A model generated the notes under the pieces. The model saw only the letters and a program-made list of their open reading frames with translations, searched no databases and was not told where the DNA came from. DNA of 64,000 nucleotides from Terriglobia bacterium (GTDB lineage Bacteria; Acidobacteriota; Terriglobia; Terriglobales; Acidobacteriaceae). The position numbers and the translations under genes are program-made. Of the stretch, positions 33,050 through 42,766 are shown piece after piece. Numbering within the stretch: position 1 is the first letter of the stretch; each line of letters starts with the position of its first letter. Where the stretch lies: positions 1 to 64,000 of the forward strand of contig JAIQFP010000022.1 in the NCBI GenBank assembly GCA_020073165.1. The letters are read 5' to 3'.

Positions 33050-35701
33050 TTAGTAGGGAGTGAAGTCCTGGCGATAACTCACGTTGTTGACGTCCTCAAA
33101 CTGGGGCGTACCCGGCGGCAGGTTGTTCGGGTTCAGGAACAAGCTGTCGAACGAATACACACGGTTGGGCGGACTGTACACCGTGGTGCAACACTTGAAG
33201 ACCCCGGTGGCGTATTGCGCGTAGAACAAGCTCACCAGTGAGCCCTGGTAGTTCAAGTTGCCCGGCCACTGCTCGATGTAGCGCAGGAAGTTGTGCACTC
33301 CGCCGTCGGTACCGTAGTCGGCGGCCGCGCCCCAGCCCTGCGGTTGCGGGAAGTTGAAGTTCTTTCCGGCGGCAATGGCCACTCTATACCAAGTGTCGAC
33401 TGCCACCCGGCTGCCCGGTGTCGTGGGATAGTAGAAGCTCTTGAAATCGCTCCAGCCATTCTTGGCCAAGGTTGGTAAGGGCGCCGGTCTCGAAAGCAGG
33501 GTGACCGCATCGGCAATCACCGCCGCGGCGGAATCCGGGGTGGCGAAGGCACCGTTAGCATTGTAGTCACCCAGGATGTACACCGGGTTCTCCGAGGCCA
33601 CGGTAAAGCCGCCGGTGCCGTCCTTCCGCGTAGGCAGCTTGCCCAGCGTGCCGTCCACCAGCCGTAGCACGTGGCGCGCAGCGGAAACCCGGTTCTTGCG
33701 GGCCAAGGTCAGGCATTTGACGCGCTGGTACGGGTTAAACGGCGGTAAGTTGTTGATCGAGGGCGCCGGGGTAACGAAGGCGTCCATGATCGTTTTGGCG
33801 CCCCAGTTGTCCGCCAGTCCATTCTGGTTCACGTCCTCCGGAGACTGCACGGTGCCAGGGTTATTGGGATCCAGGGCGTTGTCGGGTGTCCCCAAGGCCG
33901 ACGCCTTGTTGATGGTGTCTTCGAAGCCGTACTCACCCGTCAAAGCCGGCGGAACGGTGTTCGGACTTAGTGCCATTCCACGGCGGTCCGAGAAGTACAG
34001 CAGGTAGCCGTTGAGGGTCTGCTCGTCGACCAGCTTCCCGTTGGCGGAGTTGACCAGCCAGGAACGCAGGTTGCCTACATCCAACTCCACCACGTTGATC
34101 ACGCCGTTGGCGGCGCAGGTGGCATTGACGCCGGTCTTGCCCGGGTCGGTGTCGCGCACTTCACCTTCGCGCGCATCGTACATGTTGATCGGGTACCAGT
34201 TGTAGCGGGTCGCGGTCGCGGAGTTGCTCTCCGGCAAGGTGTTGGTGACAGTTTCGTCCGCGTTGCGGTCTGCCAGTTGCTGGAAGATCAGAATGGCATT
34301 GGGATTGGGCCCACCGGCAGCGCCGGGCGCCAGACCGCGCGCGAAGCCCAGTTTTAGCCATTCATTGGTGACACCTATCCAGGTGCCGTCTGGCTTCTTG
34401 ACCTCTACCCGCAGCCAGCCGTCAATGAGCGGCCACCGTTTTGTACCGACGTATAGCGTGGGCGGGATCTGGTCCCCGGCCGCATCGATATACTTGTCGC
34501 CGGCGACAGTGCTGGCATAGGCGAAGTGCACATTGCCGACGCCCGTGACCGGAACACCAGCGGTGTAGGTGGCGCCCAGGCCGGCTTCTTCACTCAAGAG
34601 CACGTCCTCACCGTCGTTCAGAGTAGCGTCTGCGTCCGGGTGAAGGTCCGTCTTGAGGTCTCCCAGCAGGATGCGGATTTGTGCCTTGTTGTAAAGCCTC
34701 GAAGTGGACAGCGTCGTCCCGGTCGCTTCATTGGCGGGCGGTTTGCGGATGATCTGGATGGGTCCCACGCCGGCGCCCACAAAGGGCAGCTGCAAAGCTT
34801 TCGCTCCCGTAAGGCCGTTCAGAATCCAGCCGTTGTAAGTGCCGGTGGAAATGCCCACCCAGCTCCCGTTCGGAGCTCCCGTAGGCGGCGGCCCGCCGGT
34901 GTAGCTCCCCCCCGAAGGCGGGTTCACGTTCGTTGGCGGATTGATTCCCAGGTTGATGCAGTGGGTTGCGCTTTTCGGCGGGTCACATGCATTTGCGGTA
35001 TTGGGAATGTAAACCGGTCCGCCGTGGCTGGACGTGGCGGCGCCAACTCCATTCGCCAGTTGGTCGCGGATCACTTCCTTGGCCGCAGTAATCTTGGAGT
35101 GGAAGGTCAGGGTGCCTCCCGGAGTGATGAAGAGGCTGCCATTGGTGGCTACCCGGCCGGCGAAGTCGAAGTCAGGTCCGGGGAAATAGCTCAGATCGCT
35201 GTCGGAGAACACGCCGAACTGGAACACCGGGATAAGCGCGACCTCCACCGAGCGCTGCATGCGCACCGACGCGCCGGAGGGGCGCTGCGAGGTCACCGAC
35301 AGTGTTATGGGGATGATTTCTGCCACCAGGCCGGCGTTGGGTCCGGACTTGACGTTATCAATATTGGTCACCGGGTTGCCTTTGGCATCCACCGGCACAT
35401 TGATGTTGTACTCCGTGAAGGCGACGTGGGGAACGTCCGGGGGAAAGGCGTTGAGGGCGGTGATGCTGCCGACCGACGGGGCCTGATTTGCGGTGTACAG
35501 ATTCCCCAGGTCGGAGGTCATCTTCTCCATGCCCGCTTCCGCGCCGTAGTAGGCCAGGTTGTTCTCCATGTCATTCCCACCCACACGGGCTTCCGTGTTG
35601 GTCATGTACATGAGACCGACGGCCAGGCCTGACATCAGCAGCAGCAGCAGCAGGGCTGCGATCAACGTGAAGCCTTTCGCACGGGACTGATTGGTACCCA
35701 T
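33050..35701 (-). CDS. PilX-like minor pilin, very large
   Basis: An 883-residue protein starting with a class III prepilin leader: KGFTLIAALLLLLLMSGLAV, then TNTEARVGGNDMENNLAYYGAEAGMEKM, which is the PilX N-terminal block. The rest is a long extracellular part with Gly/Pro/Asn-rich stretches and no Cys-rich adhesin domain I can name; the last Cys residues (CKCCTTV near residue 835) could pair. Ordinary PilX is about 170-200 residues, so this one carries about 650 additional residues, possibly an adhesive tip module. The ATG at 35701 follows GGAG. It is last in the operon FimT-PilV-PilW-PilX. The prepilin peptidase and assembly ATPases are not in the window. Confidence 0.85.
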   Translation of the reverse strand: MGTNQSRAKGFTLIAALLLLLLMSGLAVGLMYMTNTEARVGGNDMENNLAYYGAEAGMEKMTSDLGNLYTANQAPSVGSITALNAFPPDVPHVAFTEYNINVPVDAKGNPVTNIDNVKSGPNAGLVAEIIPITLSVTSQRPSGASVRMQRSVEVALIPVFQFGVFSDSDLSYFPGPDFDFAGRVATNGSLFITPGGTLTFHSKITAAKEVIRDQLANGVGAATSSHGGPVYIPNTANACDPPKSATHCINLGINPPTNVNPPSGGSYTGGPPPTGAPNGSWVGISTGTYNGWILNGLTGAKALQLPFVGAGVGPIQIIRKPPANEATGTTLSTSRLYNKAQIRILLGDLKTDLHPDADATLNDGEDVLLSEEAGLGATYTAGVPVTGVGNVHFAYASTVAGDKYIDAAGDQIPPTLYVGTKRWPLIDGWLRVEVKKPDGTWIGVTNEWLKLGFARGLAPGAAGGPNPNAILIFQQLADRNADETVTNTLPESNSATATRYNWYPINMYDAREGEVRDTDPGKTGVNATCAANGVINVVELDVGNLRSWLVNSANGKLVDEQTLNGYLLYFSDRRGMALSPNTVPPALTGEYGFEDTINKASALGTPDNALDPNNPGTVQSPEDVNQNGLADNWGAKTIMDAFVTPAPSINNLPPFNPYQRVKCLTLARKNRVSAARHVLRLVDGTLGKLPTRKDGTGGFTVASENPVYILGDYNANGAFATPDSAAAVIADAVTLLSRPAPLPTLAKNGWSDFKSFYYPTTPGSRVAVDTWYRVAIAAGKNFNFPQPQGWGAAADYGTDGGVHNFLRYIEQWPGNLNYQGSLVSLFYAQYATGVFKCCTTVYSPPNRVYSFDSLFLNPNNLPPGTPQFEDVNNVSYRQDFTPY

Positions 35702-35751
35702 AACGGTTCTCCTCAATTCCTCCATACGTGTCCTTCCAGCTAGCTTTCCCC

Positions 35752-36891
35752 TCATTGGTAGCGATCCTTGAAGCTCATGTCACGGGCGCTGACCGAAGTG
35801 GCCAGGTTCAGTGTCTGGAACCCTTGCTTGCCACCCGGCATGGGGCTGCGCGTCATCACGCTGAGATTCACCTTGCGGATCTGGTTGGGGGACTTTCCGG
35901 CGGACATCCCGGCATCCTTCAGATTGGCGGTGGCCACGCCGGCCACGTCGTCATAAATGTCGTAACTGGCTTGCAGCCCGGCCACGTTCTCTGCGACCGG
36001 CACCGGCGACTGCCCATTCACCTGTTTCATCAGGCGGGGCGGCCCATCGTCTGCGGTATAGCGGATCCCGTCTGCTCCCGCAGGAATGTCGATGTAATAG
36101 GTGAGCACCAGGAGGCGGTTGCAGACGATCGGCGGCGGGACTGCCGGCGGGGCCGCGCCTCCCCAAAGCGCCTTGATATTGCCGCCGGCCGCGGTGTTCT
36201 GATTGATACGGAGGGCGTCGCCGTTGGCAAAGGTCACCACACCCCCGGCCCCGACCAGCGTGACCTCGCCTATCGCCTGTCCCACGCTGTTGCTGAACAG
36301 GATCAGGTCACCGACTTTCAATCCCACTGCGGGATCATTGATGGCTGGCGGCGGCCACGGCACGGGTAGTGGATTAGGGGCGGGATTGACCGGGGTGAAG
36401 GTTGCCTGACTGCCACTCGCGTTCAGCGCCACGCTGTACTCGTTCAGCGGGAAGGTGGTGTCCGTGTAGGCGATCGTAAGCACGTCGGTAGGCGGACTCA
36501 GCACCCCCGCGGCCGTCATCACTTTCAACCCGGCTGCCGGGTTGGGAATCACCCCGTAGAGGTGATTGTTGATGGGATAAATATTGTTGGTGGTGTAGCA
36601 CGTGGTCTGGTCGCAGCCGAAAAGCGAACCCGTGGCCCCGGCCCCATCCGGCAACTGTACTCCGCCCGAGGTGATGCCGGCGCCCGCCAGGCTGATGTCT
36701 TTGGCCATCATGTCCAGCGCAGCCCGGCCGTCCTGCTGCATTTCGGCGCGCTGGGTTACCAGGAAGCTGGCGCCCAGCGCCTTGCTGAACAGGTTCACGG
36801 CTGCAGATAGAATGACCAAGCCCATGGCCATGGCTACCAGCAACTCCGCCAAGCTAAAGCCACGATTTTTCGTTCTGTCGCTACGCCTCAT
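35752..36891 (-). CDS. PilW-family minor pilin
   Basis: A 379-residue prepilin-like protein: leader ending RGFSLAELLVAMAMGLVILS (cleavage after Gly, Glu at +5 of the mature chain), then the PilW block QRAEMQQDGRAALDMMAKDISLAGAG. The C-terminal domain contains VNLSVMTRSPMPGGKQGFQ and TSVSARDMSFKDR. PilW is one of the minor pilins that prime type IV pilus assembly at the inner membrane. It lies 50 bp from the PilX-like gene and 11 bp from the PilV-like gene, in one operon. Confidence 0.9.
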   Translation of the reverse strand: MRRSDRTKNRGFSLAELLVAMAMGLVILSAAVNLFSKALGASFLVTQRAEMQQDGRAALDMMAKDISLAGAGITSGGVQLPDGAGATGSLFGCDQTTCYTTNNIYPINNHLYGVIPNPAAGLKVMTAAGVLSPPTDVLTIAYTDTTFPLNEYSVALNASGSQATFTPVNPAPNPLPVPWPPPAINDPAVGLKVGDLILFSNSVGQAIGEVTLVGAGGVVTFANGDALRINQNTAAGGNIKALWGGAAPPAVPPPIVCNRLLVLTYYIDIPAGADGIRYTADDGPPRLMKQVNGQSPVPVAENVAGLQASYDIYDDVAGVATANLKDAGMSAGKSPNQIRKVNLSVMTRSPMPGGKQGFQTLNLATSVSARDMSFKDRYQ

Positions 36892-36902
36892 GAGTCATCC
36901 CT

Positions 36903-37508
36903 CTAGCGGAACTGGGAAATGTACGCGCCCACGGCATACGTCTTCTGCGTGGCCTTGAACTGACTGGTGGTGTAGGTCACGGTGACGGTAATGGAGCGCA
37001 AGGTCGAATCGATGCCGCCACCCGGAGCCCCGACGTTGGCAATGGCGATAGTGCGCTGGTAGTTGTTGAGGGGCTGCATCACGTCATCGGCAGTGCCCAG
37101 CACTCCGTCGGGCCCCGGCAGCACCAGGCACTGCGAAGGTCCGGGACAATAGGGGTTGGCATTGGTGTCGTCGGCGGTCCCATCCAGCCCGTCTTTACCG
37201 GGGTCCAATACAGGCTGAGCGTTGTCCAGGAAAATGCCGCCGTTGCTCACATTCTGAATCTGGTTCCAGGTGATCTGCGAAGTGTTGCGCGCGGTGAAGA
37301 TACTCTCCAGCGTGGCCGCCGCTTCCTGCTTGGCGATCATGTCTTCCTGCGCCGAGTTCGTGGAGGCCAGGGCCACGGAAAACATGGCCAGCATGCTCAC
37401 CATGCCGATGGTGAGCACCACGATCGAGAACAACACTTCCAGAATGCTGAAGCCCTGCTCGGCCGGGCGAGGGCGAAGCTCGGAGCGAATTTGTCCAGCC
37501 ATCGTCAT
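36903..37508 (-). CDS. PilV-family minor pilin
   Basis: A 201-residue prepilin-like protein with leader EQGFSILEVLFSIVVLTIGM (Glu at +5) and then ALASTNSAQEDMIAKQEAAAT. The end, SQFKATQKTYAVGAYISQFR, is typical of the pilin globular domain. The ATG at 37508 overlaps the upstream stop (ATGA), so translation is coupled to the FimT/GspH gene. The DGVLGTADD and DGLDGTADD repeats in the middle look like calcium-binding loops. Role: minor pilin in the initiation complex. Confidence 0.88.
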   Translation of the reverse strand: MTMAGQIRSELRPRPAEQGFSILEVLFSIVVLTIGMVSMLAMFSVALASTNSAQEDMIAKQEAAATLESIFTARNTSQITWNQIQNVSNGGIFLDNAQPVLDPGKDGLDGTADDTNANPYCPGPSQCLVLPGPDGVLGTADDVMQPLNNYQRTIAIANVGAPGGGIDSTLRSITVTVTYTTSQFKATQKTYAVGAYISQFR

Positions 37509-38128
37509 TGCTGACTCCAGTGCGGAATCCCGGCGGTCTGCGATGCGTACAAACGCCATCCGCGTATGCGGCCTGCGGAACCAATCATGGTGATGGCCCG
37601 CGAACTGTAAAGCTCGTTGACCCGCGCCAGGTAGACCACGCCGTTGTTGATGTTGTTGTTGACGTCGCGCGCCGACCCGTCAGGGAAAAAGTAAATCTGG
37701 TTTTCCACGCCGCCTGCCACCCCGATATCGAACTGCACCGCCTTGCTACCCGTGCCCAGACCGTCGGGGGTGGTCGTGACCGTGTTGGGGATCCCGGGTA
37801 TGTTCAAGAACTGAATGTCGGGGGGGAGGGTCATCTGGTTGACCACCGGGCCGACCAACCCGGCATCCATGCGGTTGATCTGGATCATGTTGGTACCGGG
37901 AGGAAGGCCGACGGGATTGAAAGTCACCTGATAGGTTTTGCGGTTGTCGACAGCCCATTGCCGCGCCTGCCGGAGCGTCATCAAGGTCCCGTTGTAGGCG
38001 GCGTTCAGGCGCGCATCCTGCCACGCCGGCCGCAGGCTGTAGTACGAGATCCCACTCATGATCAGGACGATGCTGATCGCGATCAGCGCCTCGATCAAAG
38101 TAAAACCGCGTGCATTCTTGGAAGGCAT
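37505..38128 (-). CDS. FimT/GspH-family minor pseudopilin
   Basis: A 207-residue prepilin-like protein: MPSKNARGFTLIEALIAIS, a seven-residue leader before GFTLIE, then SLRPAWQDARLNAAYNGTLM and RQARQWAVDNRKTYQVTF, the FimT/GspH signature. The C-terminal part has NQIYFFPDGSARDVNNN. I chose the ATG at 38128 for its normal leader length; ATGs at 38164 and 38182 are also in frame. It is the first gene of the operon and carries the operon's promoter upstream. FimT of some bacteria binds DNA during competence; whether this one does is unknown. Confidence 0.85.
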   Translation of the reverse strand: MPSKNARGFTLIEALIAISIVLIMSGISYYSLRPAWQDARLNAAYNGTLMTLRQARQWAVDNRKTYQVTFNPVGLPPGTNMIQINRMDAGLVGPVVNQMTLPPDIQFLNIPGIPNTVTTTPDGLGTGSKAVQFDIGVAGGVENQIYFFPDGSARDVNNNINNGVVYLARVNELYSSRAITMIGSAGRIRGWRLYASQTAGIPHWSQQ

Positions 38129-38430
38129 GTGCCCTTTCTTGGGAGAGGCTGGCTCGCGGTTCATGTCGTGTCCAGGGGTCATAAGACCTCACTGCCGCCA
38201 TCTCGGCGTAGGAGACTGGCGCACTTAACCGCAGACCAGAGGGAGGTTGAGACCGGCACGGAAATCCTGCCGGGCCATCGCGCTATCGATCATCGTATGG
38301 AGGGGTTGCGGGAGCGTCAAAGCACCGAAGTACCAGTCCTCAACCCTGGACTTCCGTAACGTAATCGGGCGGGGTAACTCTGGTCACTTTGGCATTGCAG
38401 CAGAGCAAAACCCCTGCGCCGCCAACTGCT
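38129..38430. other. Intergenic region upstream of the pilin operon
   Basis: About 300 bp carrying the presumed promoter of the leftward pilin operon. No -10/-35 pair stands out and no gene is visible. Confidence 0.4.
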
Positions 38431-38838
38431 TCAGGCGCTGTGCGCCCGGGCCGCGCCTTTGCCGCTCTTGGTGCGCGTGCTGGGGACGTAAGCGCAGGAG
38501 CGGAAGTCGTAGTGCTCCGCCATGCAAGCTGGACAAAGATGGAGTTGGTGGACCTTGCAGTGGATGATCGGGGCGTCACCCTTGCACAAGTCGCAGCCGC
38601 CACGGGACCGCCGCGCAGGGGGTGCTGCCTCGACGGACCCGGCTGTGCCTTCCAGGATCCGCGCCTTCAGGTAAACACCTGTGGCCATCACCAGAGCCCC
38701 GAACGAGAACAGGCTGGCACCCACACCCATCAAGCTGACGTCATTGTGGTCGCGTATCATGGCGGGCACGAACGACAGTGCCACGAACATCGCCACCCCA
38801 CCACAAGCCATGAGCCAATTGCCTGCTCTTGCTGACAT
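38431..38838 (-). CDS. Small membrane protein with Cys/His zinc-binding tail
   Basis: A 135-residue protein with two membrane helices (WLMACGGVAMFVALSFVPAM and MGVGASLFSFGALVMATGVY) and a cytoplasmic tail with CDLCKGDAPIIHCKVHQLHL and CPACMAEH. The spacing of Cys and His resembles a B-box-like zinc finger. The ATG at 38838 follows GGAAGGA; the frame is open further but without homology. It is divergent from the PilZ gene, with a near-match Crp-type palindrome (ATGA-N6-TCAC, 38939-38952) about 100 bp upstream. Function is unknown. Confidence 0.7.
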   Translation of the reverse strand: MSARAGNWLMACGGVAMFVALSFVPAMIRDHNDVSLMGVGASLFSFGALVMATGVYLKARILEGTAGSVEAAPPARRSRGGCDLCKGDAPIIHCKVHQLHLCPACMAEHYDFRSCAYVPSTRTKSGKGAARAHSA

Positions 38839-39022
38839 TCTCTGTGTCCTTCCGGCGGAGAGGAAAATCCGCGCGCACCTCGGCTTACAAGCCTGCAGAA
38901 ACGCTCCCAACATATCGGTTTCGTGACGTCCCCTCCAGATGACGAAAGTCACTTTCGTCGTCCGCGCCCAGACTCAGGGGGTCACCGCAGTAACTTGTCG
39001 CGGCTTCGAGCCCGACCCTACC

Positions 39023-40123
39023 ATGCACAGTAGTATGGCGCTCACATCCCTCGTAGTGTGCGCGGACGCCAAGGCCGTTCCGCTGCTCAGCCGGATTCTG
39101 TCCGACCTGGGTATTGGGGTCGAGCACTGCGAGGACGCGCCCACCGCTCTGGCGCGGCTAGCCACCCAGCCGTTTGACGCCCTACTGGTCGATTGCAAGG
39201 ATGAGCCGGCGGCGATCGGACTGATTGCGAACGCCCGCCGGGCCCCCGTCAATCGGGCCACTCTGGTCATTGCCATGGTGGATGGCCGCAACCGGGTGCG
39301 GGATGTGTTCGCCAGGGGCGCCAACTTCATTCTGTACAAGCCGATTTCGTTGGAGCGTGCCAGCACCAGCTTGCGCGCGGCACGCGCCCTGATGCGGCGG
39401 GAGCGGCGGCGCAACCAGCGCATCTCTGTACACGCTCAAGCTGCCATCGACTACGCCACCACGGAGAACGCGCCAGCCACGGTAGTGGAGTTGAGCGAGT
39501 CTGGCATGGGCATCCAGTCCGAGGGAAAGTTGCCCGCGCGCGGCAAAGTCTATTTTCAGTTCTCCTTGCCGGGGCAGGCCGGCTCCGTCCGGCTCTCTGG
39601 CGACGTGGTGTGGCAGGATTCTACAGGGCGGGTGGGCATCCGTTTCGCCGATGTGCCACAGGCTTCGCGGCGTGTGCTCGGCCAGTGGCTGCAGGCAAAT
39701 CTGACGCGGTCGAGTGACGGAAACAATCTGCCGTCGGCCTCCGTCAATCCGCTTGCGGGCCTAGGATTGCTTTCGGTGTCTTCTGCCGATCGCCGCGAGC
39801 GCTCGCGCCACGCCTGCCAACTGGGCGCGGAGGTTTACCGCCTGGGAAGCAATGTCCCCACGCGCTGCAGCCTGAGCGACATTAGCACTGGCGGCTGTTA
39901 CGTGGAGACCACCGATCCTTTTTCCTCAGGGACGGCAGTGCAAATCGTGGTGCGCACGCGCGACATCAAGCTGCGAATCCAGGGGACGGTGCAGGCGGTG
40001 CATCGCGCTTTCGGCATGGGCGTTGCCTTCAGCCTGAAGACGGCGGAGGAACGAGAACAGGTGCAACAACTGATTGCTTTGGTAGCACAGCCCCCGGAGT
40101 TGAGCTCGCTGGTCGAGCCTTGA
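39023..40123 (+). CDS. Receiver-like protein with two PilZ domains
   Basis: A 366-residue protein. Residues about 5-115 resemble a response-regulator receiver (LVVCADAKAVPLLSRILSDL, FDALLVDCKDE with the phosphoacceptor Asp, ANFILYKPIS with the Lys). Two PilZ domains follow. The first (about 125-225) has RRNQRISVHAQ and ELSESGMGI; the second (about 255-360) has RRERSRHACQLGAEVYRLG and DISTGGCYVE. PilZ domains bind cyclic di-GMP through an R-x3-R and (D/N)-x-S-x2-G pair, which the second has in full and the first has with Glu for Asp. It may link c-di-GMP to pili or polysaccharide made by neighbours. Confidence 0.85.
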   Translation: MHSSMALTSLVVCADAKAVPLLSRILSDLGIGVEHCEDAPTALARLATQPFDALLVDCKDEPAAIGLIANARRAPVNRATLVIAMVDGRNRVRDVFARGANFILYKPISLERASTSLRAARALMRRERRRNQRISVHAQAAIDYATTENAPATVVELSESGMGIQSEGKLPARGKVYFQFSLPGQAGSVRLSGDVVWQDSTGRVGIRFADVPQASRRVLGQWLQANLTRSSDGNNLPSASVNPLAGLGLLSVSSADRRERSRHACQLGAEVYRLGSNVPTRCSLSDISTGGCYVETTDPFSSGTAVQIVVRTRDIKLRIQGTVQAVHRAFGMGVAFSLKTAEEREQVQQLIALVAQPPELSSLVEP

Positions 40124-40156
40124 ATCGTTTCTGGTCTCTTCACTCCCCGGCGAGTC

Positions 40157-41113
40157 TTACGCTCGCGCCGTCTCTTCCTGCAGCGCTTTGCGGAAGTAAT
40201 CGAGCGACAGGCGCAGGCCGGCCTCCAAATCGATCTTGGGTTCCCAGCCCAACAAGGTCCTTGCCTTAGTAATGTCCGGACGCCGCTGCTTGGGATCATC
40301 CTGGGGTAGCGGTTCGTACTTGATTGCGCTCTTGGACCCCGTCACTGCCAGCACGTGCTGAGCGCACTCCAGGATGGTGAACTCAGTGGGATTCCCAATG
40401 TTCACAGGCAAATGCTCCGATGACTTCGACAGCCGAATGAAGCCCTCGATTTCATCGCTCACGTAGCAGAAGCTGCGTGTCTGCTTGCCGTCCCCGTATA
40501 CCGTGAGGGGCTCGCCGCGTAACGCTTGCTTCATGAAATTAGGCACCACGCGGCCATCGTTCAGTTGCATGCGCGGGCCATAAGTATTGAAGATGCGCAC
40601 GATGCGCGTGTCCACCTTGTGATAGCGGTGATATGCCATGGTCACTGCTTCGGTGAAGCGCTTGGCCTCGTCGTACACCGAACGCGGCCCGATGGGATTC
40701 ACGTGGCCCCAATAGGTCTCCTTCTGCGGATGCTCCAGCGGATCGCCGTAGCACTCCGACGTGGACGAAACCAGGTACTTTGCTCCATACTTGCGCGCCA
40801 CTTCCAGCGCATGAAATGTCCCCAGGGAACCAACTTTGAGCGTGTCAATGCCGTGCACGGTGTAGTCCACCGGGCTGGCCGGGCTGGCGAAATGAAACAC
40901 GTAGTCCACTGGCCCGCAATCGAAAGGTTCATTGATGTCGAGCTTGCGGAACTCGAACCGCGGTTCGTTGCGCAGATGATCGAGGTTGGGCCGACGTCCG
41001 GTCAGAAGGTTATCAACGGCAATCACCGCATAGCCTTCTGCCAGCAGGGCGTCACACAAGTGGGAGCCCAGGAAACCAGCTCCGCCAGTTACCAGGGCGC
41101 GTTTTTGGCTCAT
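40157..41113 (-). CDS. UDP-glucuronate decarboxylase (UDP-xylose synthase)
   Basis: A 318-residue extended SDR enzyme. The NAD site is [17 protein letters not shown] (about 7-23). The catalytic region is [17 protein letters not shown] with Ser/Thr at the active site and [11 protein letters not shown] with Tyr-x3-Lys (about 144-148). [20 protein letters not shown] and [16 protein letters not shown] are UXS signatures. It converts UDP-glucuronate to UDP-xylose in the cytoplasm. Its start overlaps the stop of the UDP-glucose dehydrogenase gene by four bases, so the two make UDP-xylose from UDP-glucose in two coupled steps for exopolysaccharide or LPS. Confidence 0.92.
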   Translation of the reverse strand: MSQKRALVTGGAGFLGSHLCDALLAEGYAVIAVDNLLTGRRPNLDHLRNEPRFEFRKLDINEPFDCGPVDYVFHFASPASPVDYTVHGIDTLKVGSLGTFHALEVARKYGAKYLVSSTSECYGDPLEHPQKETYWGHVNPIGPRSVYDEAKRFTEAVTMAYHRYHKVDTRIVRIFNTYGPRMQLNDGRVVPNFMKQALRGEPLTVYGDGKQTRSFCYVSDEIEGFIRLSKSSEHLPVNIGNPTEFTILECAQHVLAVTGSKSAIKYEPLPQDDPKQRRPDITKARTLLGWEPKIDLEAGLRLSLDYFRKALQEETARA

Positions 41114-42525
41114 GATTTCTTGAGATTCCTCGGGGAAGTAGCTGCGTCAGCCGCCTGAGTTTCGGGAGTCGCCGGCTGCCGGCCCACACTGTAATAGGTG
41201 AAGCCCTGTGCCGCCATCGCGTCGGGATGATACAGGTTGCGCCCGTCGATCACAATGGGGTACTTCAATTCGCGGTGCAGGCGACCCAGGTCCAGCGCGG
41301 CAAACTCTTCCCACTCGGTCAGGATGAGCAGCGCGTCTGCCCCCCGGGCCGCTTCGTAGGCGCTGCCGACGAACTCCACGTTGGAGGTGAGGACTTCGCG
41401 CGCCCGTTCGCCGGCCGCGGGATCGTACGCGGCAACCTGGCAGCCTTCCTGCAACAAGGATTGCACCAGCCGGACGGCGGGCGACTCGCGGATGTCGTCT
41501 GTGCCACCCTTGAAAGCCAGGCCCAACACGCCCAGTCGCTTGCCGCGCAAGGTCCACAAAGCGTTGCGCACTTTGCGTAGGAAGCGCTGCCGCTGGTCTT
41601 CATTAATGCGGATGACTTCGTCCAGCAGGCGAAACTCGTAACCGCTCTCCCGCGCCACCGCGCGGAACGCCATCAGGTCCTTGGGAAAGCAGGAGCCGCC
41701 ATAGCCGATTCCGGGACTCAAGAAACGTGGCCCAATGCGGCTGTCCGTCCCGATTCCCTGGCACACCTGCTGCACGTTCGCGCCCACTGCTTCGCAGATC
41801 GAGGCCACGGCGTTGATGAAGGAAATCTTCATTGCCAGGAACGCATTGGACGCGTGCTTGATCAGTTCCGCACTCTTGGCGCTGGTAACAATCAGCGGCG
41901 GTGGAACCTGTGCCCGGTCGGGCCGTGGGATGGCGTCGGCGCGCCGGTAATAGCTGCCGTCGGTCAGCGGAGCATAGATCTGGCGCAACACCGCGGCGCA
42001 GCGCTCACTGTCGGCACCCACCACAATACGATCGGGATAAAGAAAATCGGTGACCGCCGTACCTTCACGCAGAAACTCAGGATTAGAGGCCACGTCGAAC
42101 GAATCCGGCGGCGCTGCGTTGCGCAGGATGATCTTGCGCACCCAGTCGCTGGTGTACACCGGAACGGTGCTCTTCTCGACGATGACCTTATAGCCGTTGA
42201 TTGCCCCGGAAATACTGCGCGCCACCGACTCCACGTATGAGAGATCGGCCTCGCCCTGCTCCGTAGGCGGGGTGCCCACCGCGATGAAAACAGCGGCGCT
42301 GGCTCGCACGGCTGCCTGCAGGTCGTCGGAAAAATTCAACCTCTTGCCGCGGTGACGTTGCAGCAACTCGGGCAGGAAGTTCTCGTGGATGGGGACCTGG
42401 CCGCCTTGCAAGGCCGCCAACTTCTGCTCATCCACGTCCACCAGGATTACCTCGTGGCCGAGGTCGGCAAAACACGCGCCCGCCACCAGCCCGACATATC
42501 CCGACCCCACCACCGCGAGGCGCAT
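41110..42525 (-). CDS. ugd: UDP-glucose 6-dehydrogenase
   Basis: A 471-residue enzyme of the UDP-glucose/GDP-mannose dehydrogenase family. The NAD site is [23 protein letters not shown]. The middle has [14 protein letters not shown] and the catalytic Cys region [18 protein letters not shown] (about 270-287). [20 protein letters not shown] marks the C-terminal UDP-binding domain. It oxidises UDP-glucose twice to UDP-glucuronate with NAD. The four-base overlap with the decarboxylase gene makes a two-gene operon. A Crp-type palindrome lies 55 bp upstream (42580-42593), and a second further off (42704-42719). Confidence 0.95.
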   Translation of the reverse strand: MRLAVVGSGYVGLVAGACFADLGHEVILVDVDEQKLAALQGGQVPIHENFLPELLQRHRGKRLNFSDDLQAAVRASAAVFIAVGTPPTEQGEADLSYVESVARSISGAINGYKVIVEKSTVPVYTSDWVRKIILRNAAPPDSFDVASNPEFLREGTAVTDFLYPDRIVVGADSERCAAVLRQIYAPLTDGSYYRRADAIPRPDRAQVPPPLIVTSAKSAELIKHASNAFLAMKISFINAVASICEAVGANVQQVCQGIGTDSRIGPRFLSPGIGYGGSCFPKDLMAFRAVARESGYEFRLLDEVIRINEDQRQRFLRKVRNALWTLRGKRLGVLGLAFKGGTDDIRESPAVRLVQSLLQEGCQVAAYDPAAGERAREVLTSNVEFVGSAYEAARGADALLILTEWEEFAALDLGRLHRELKYPIVIDGRNLYHPDAMAAQGFTYYSVGRQPATPETQAADAATSPRNLKKS

Positions 42526-42579
42526 GCAAGAAGCTCCTGAAGACCCTTAATTTATCAGCTTTCCCCCTCGGGAGGGGCA

Positions 42580-42593
42580 GTGACGACTGTCAC
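42580..42593. promoter_or_regulatory. Crp-type site GTGA-N6-TCAC (ugd promoter)
   Basis: GTGACGACTGTCAC lies 55 bp before the start of the leftward UDP-glucose dehydrogenase gene. A second site is 110 bp away on the side of the rightward small membrane-protein gene, so the divergent region may be controlled jointly. Confidence 0.6.
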
Positions 42594-42703
42594 ACGTTGT
42601 CCACAGGGATGCGTCTGTAGAGACGCAGCTTGCCGCGTCTCCGGAGGCGTTACCGCAGAGGGCGTGCCGGCCATGGCAGCCGAGGACTGGCGTCACAGGC
42701 GTA

Positions 42704-42719
42704 GGTGACTGCGATCACC
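42704..42719. promoter_or_regulatory. Crp-type site GGTGA-N6-TCACC (small-protein promoter)
   Basis: GGTGACTGCGATCACC is a 16-base palindrome in its outer arms, 47 bp upstream of the ATG of the small membrane protein. Its spacing and central bases (CTGCGA) are like those of the site before the truncated Crp gene (CTGCAA). Confidence 0.65.
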
Positions 42720-42766
42720 GCCTGCGCGGTAGCCAAAAGTCAGAATGAGAGTCGAGGAGGTGCAGC

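Noticed and set aside
38939-38952. ATGACGAAAGTCAC as a tenth Crp-type site
   Set aside because: One arm has A for G. It may be a weak site but does not meet the exact core used for the count.
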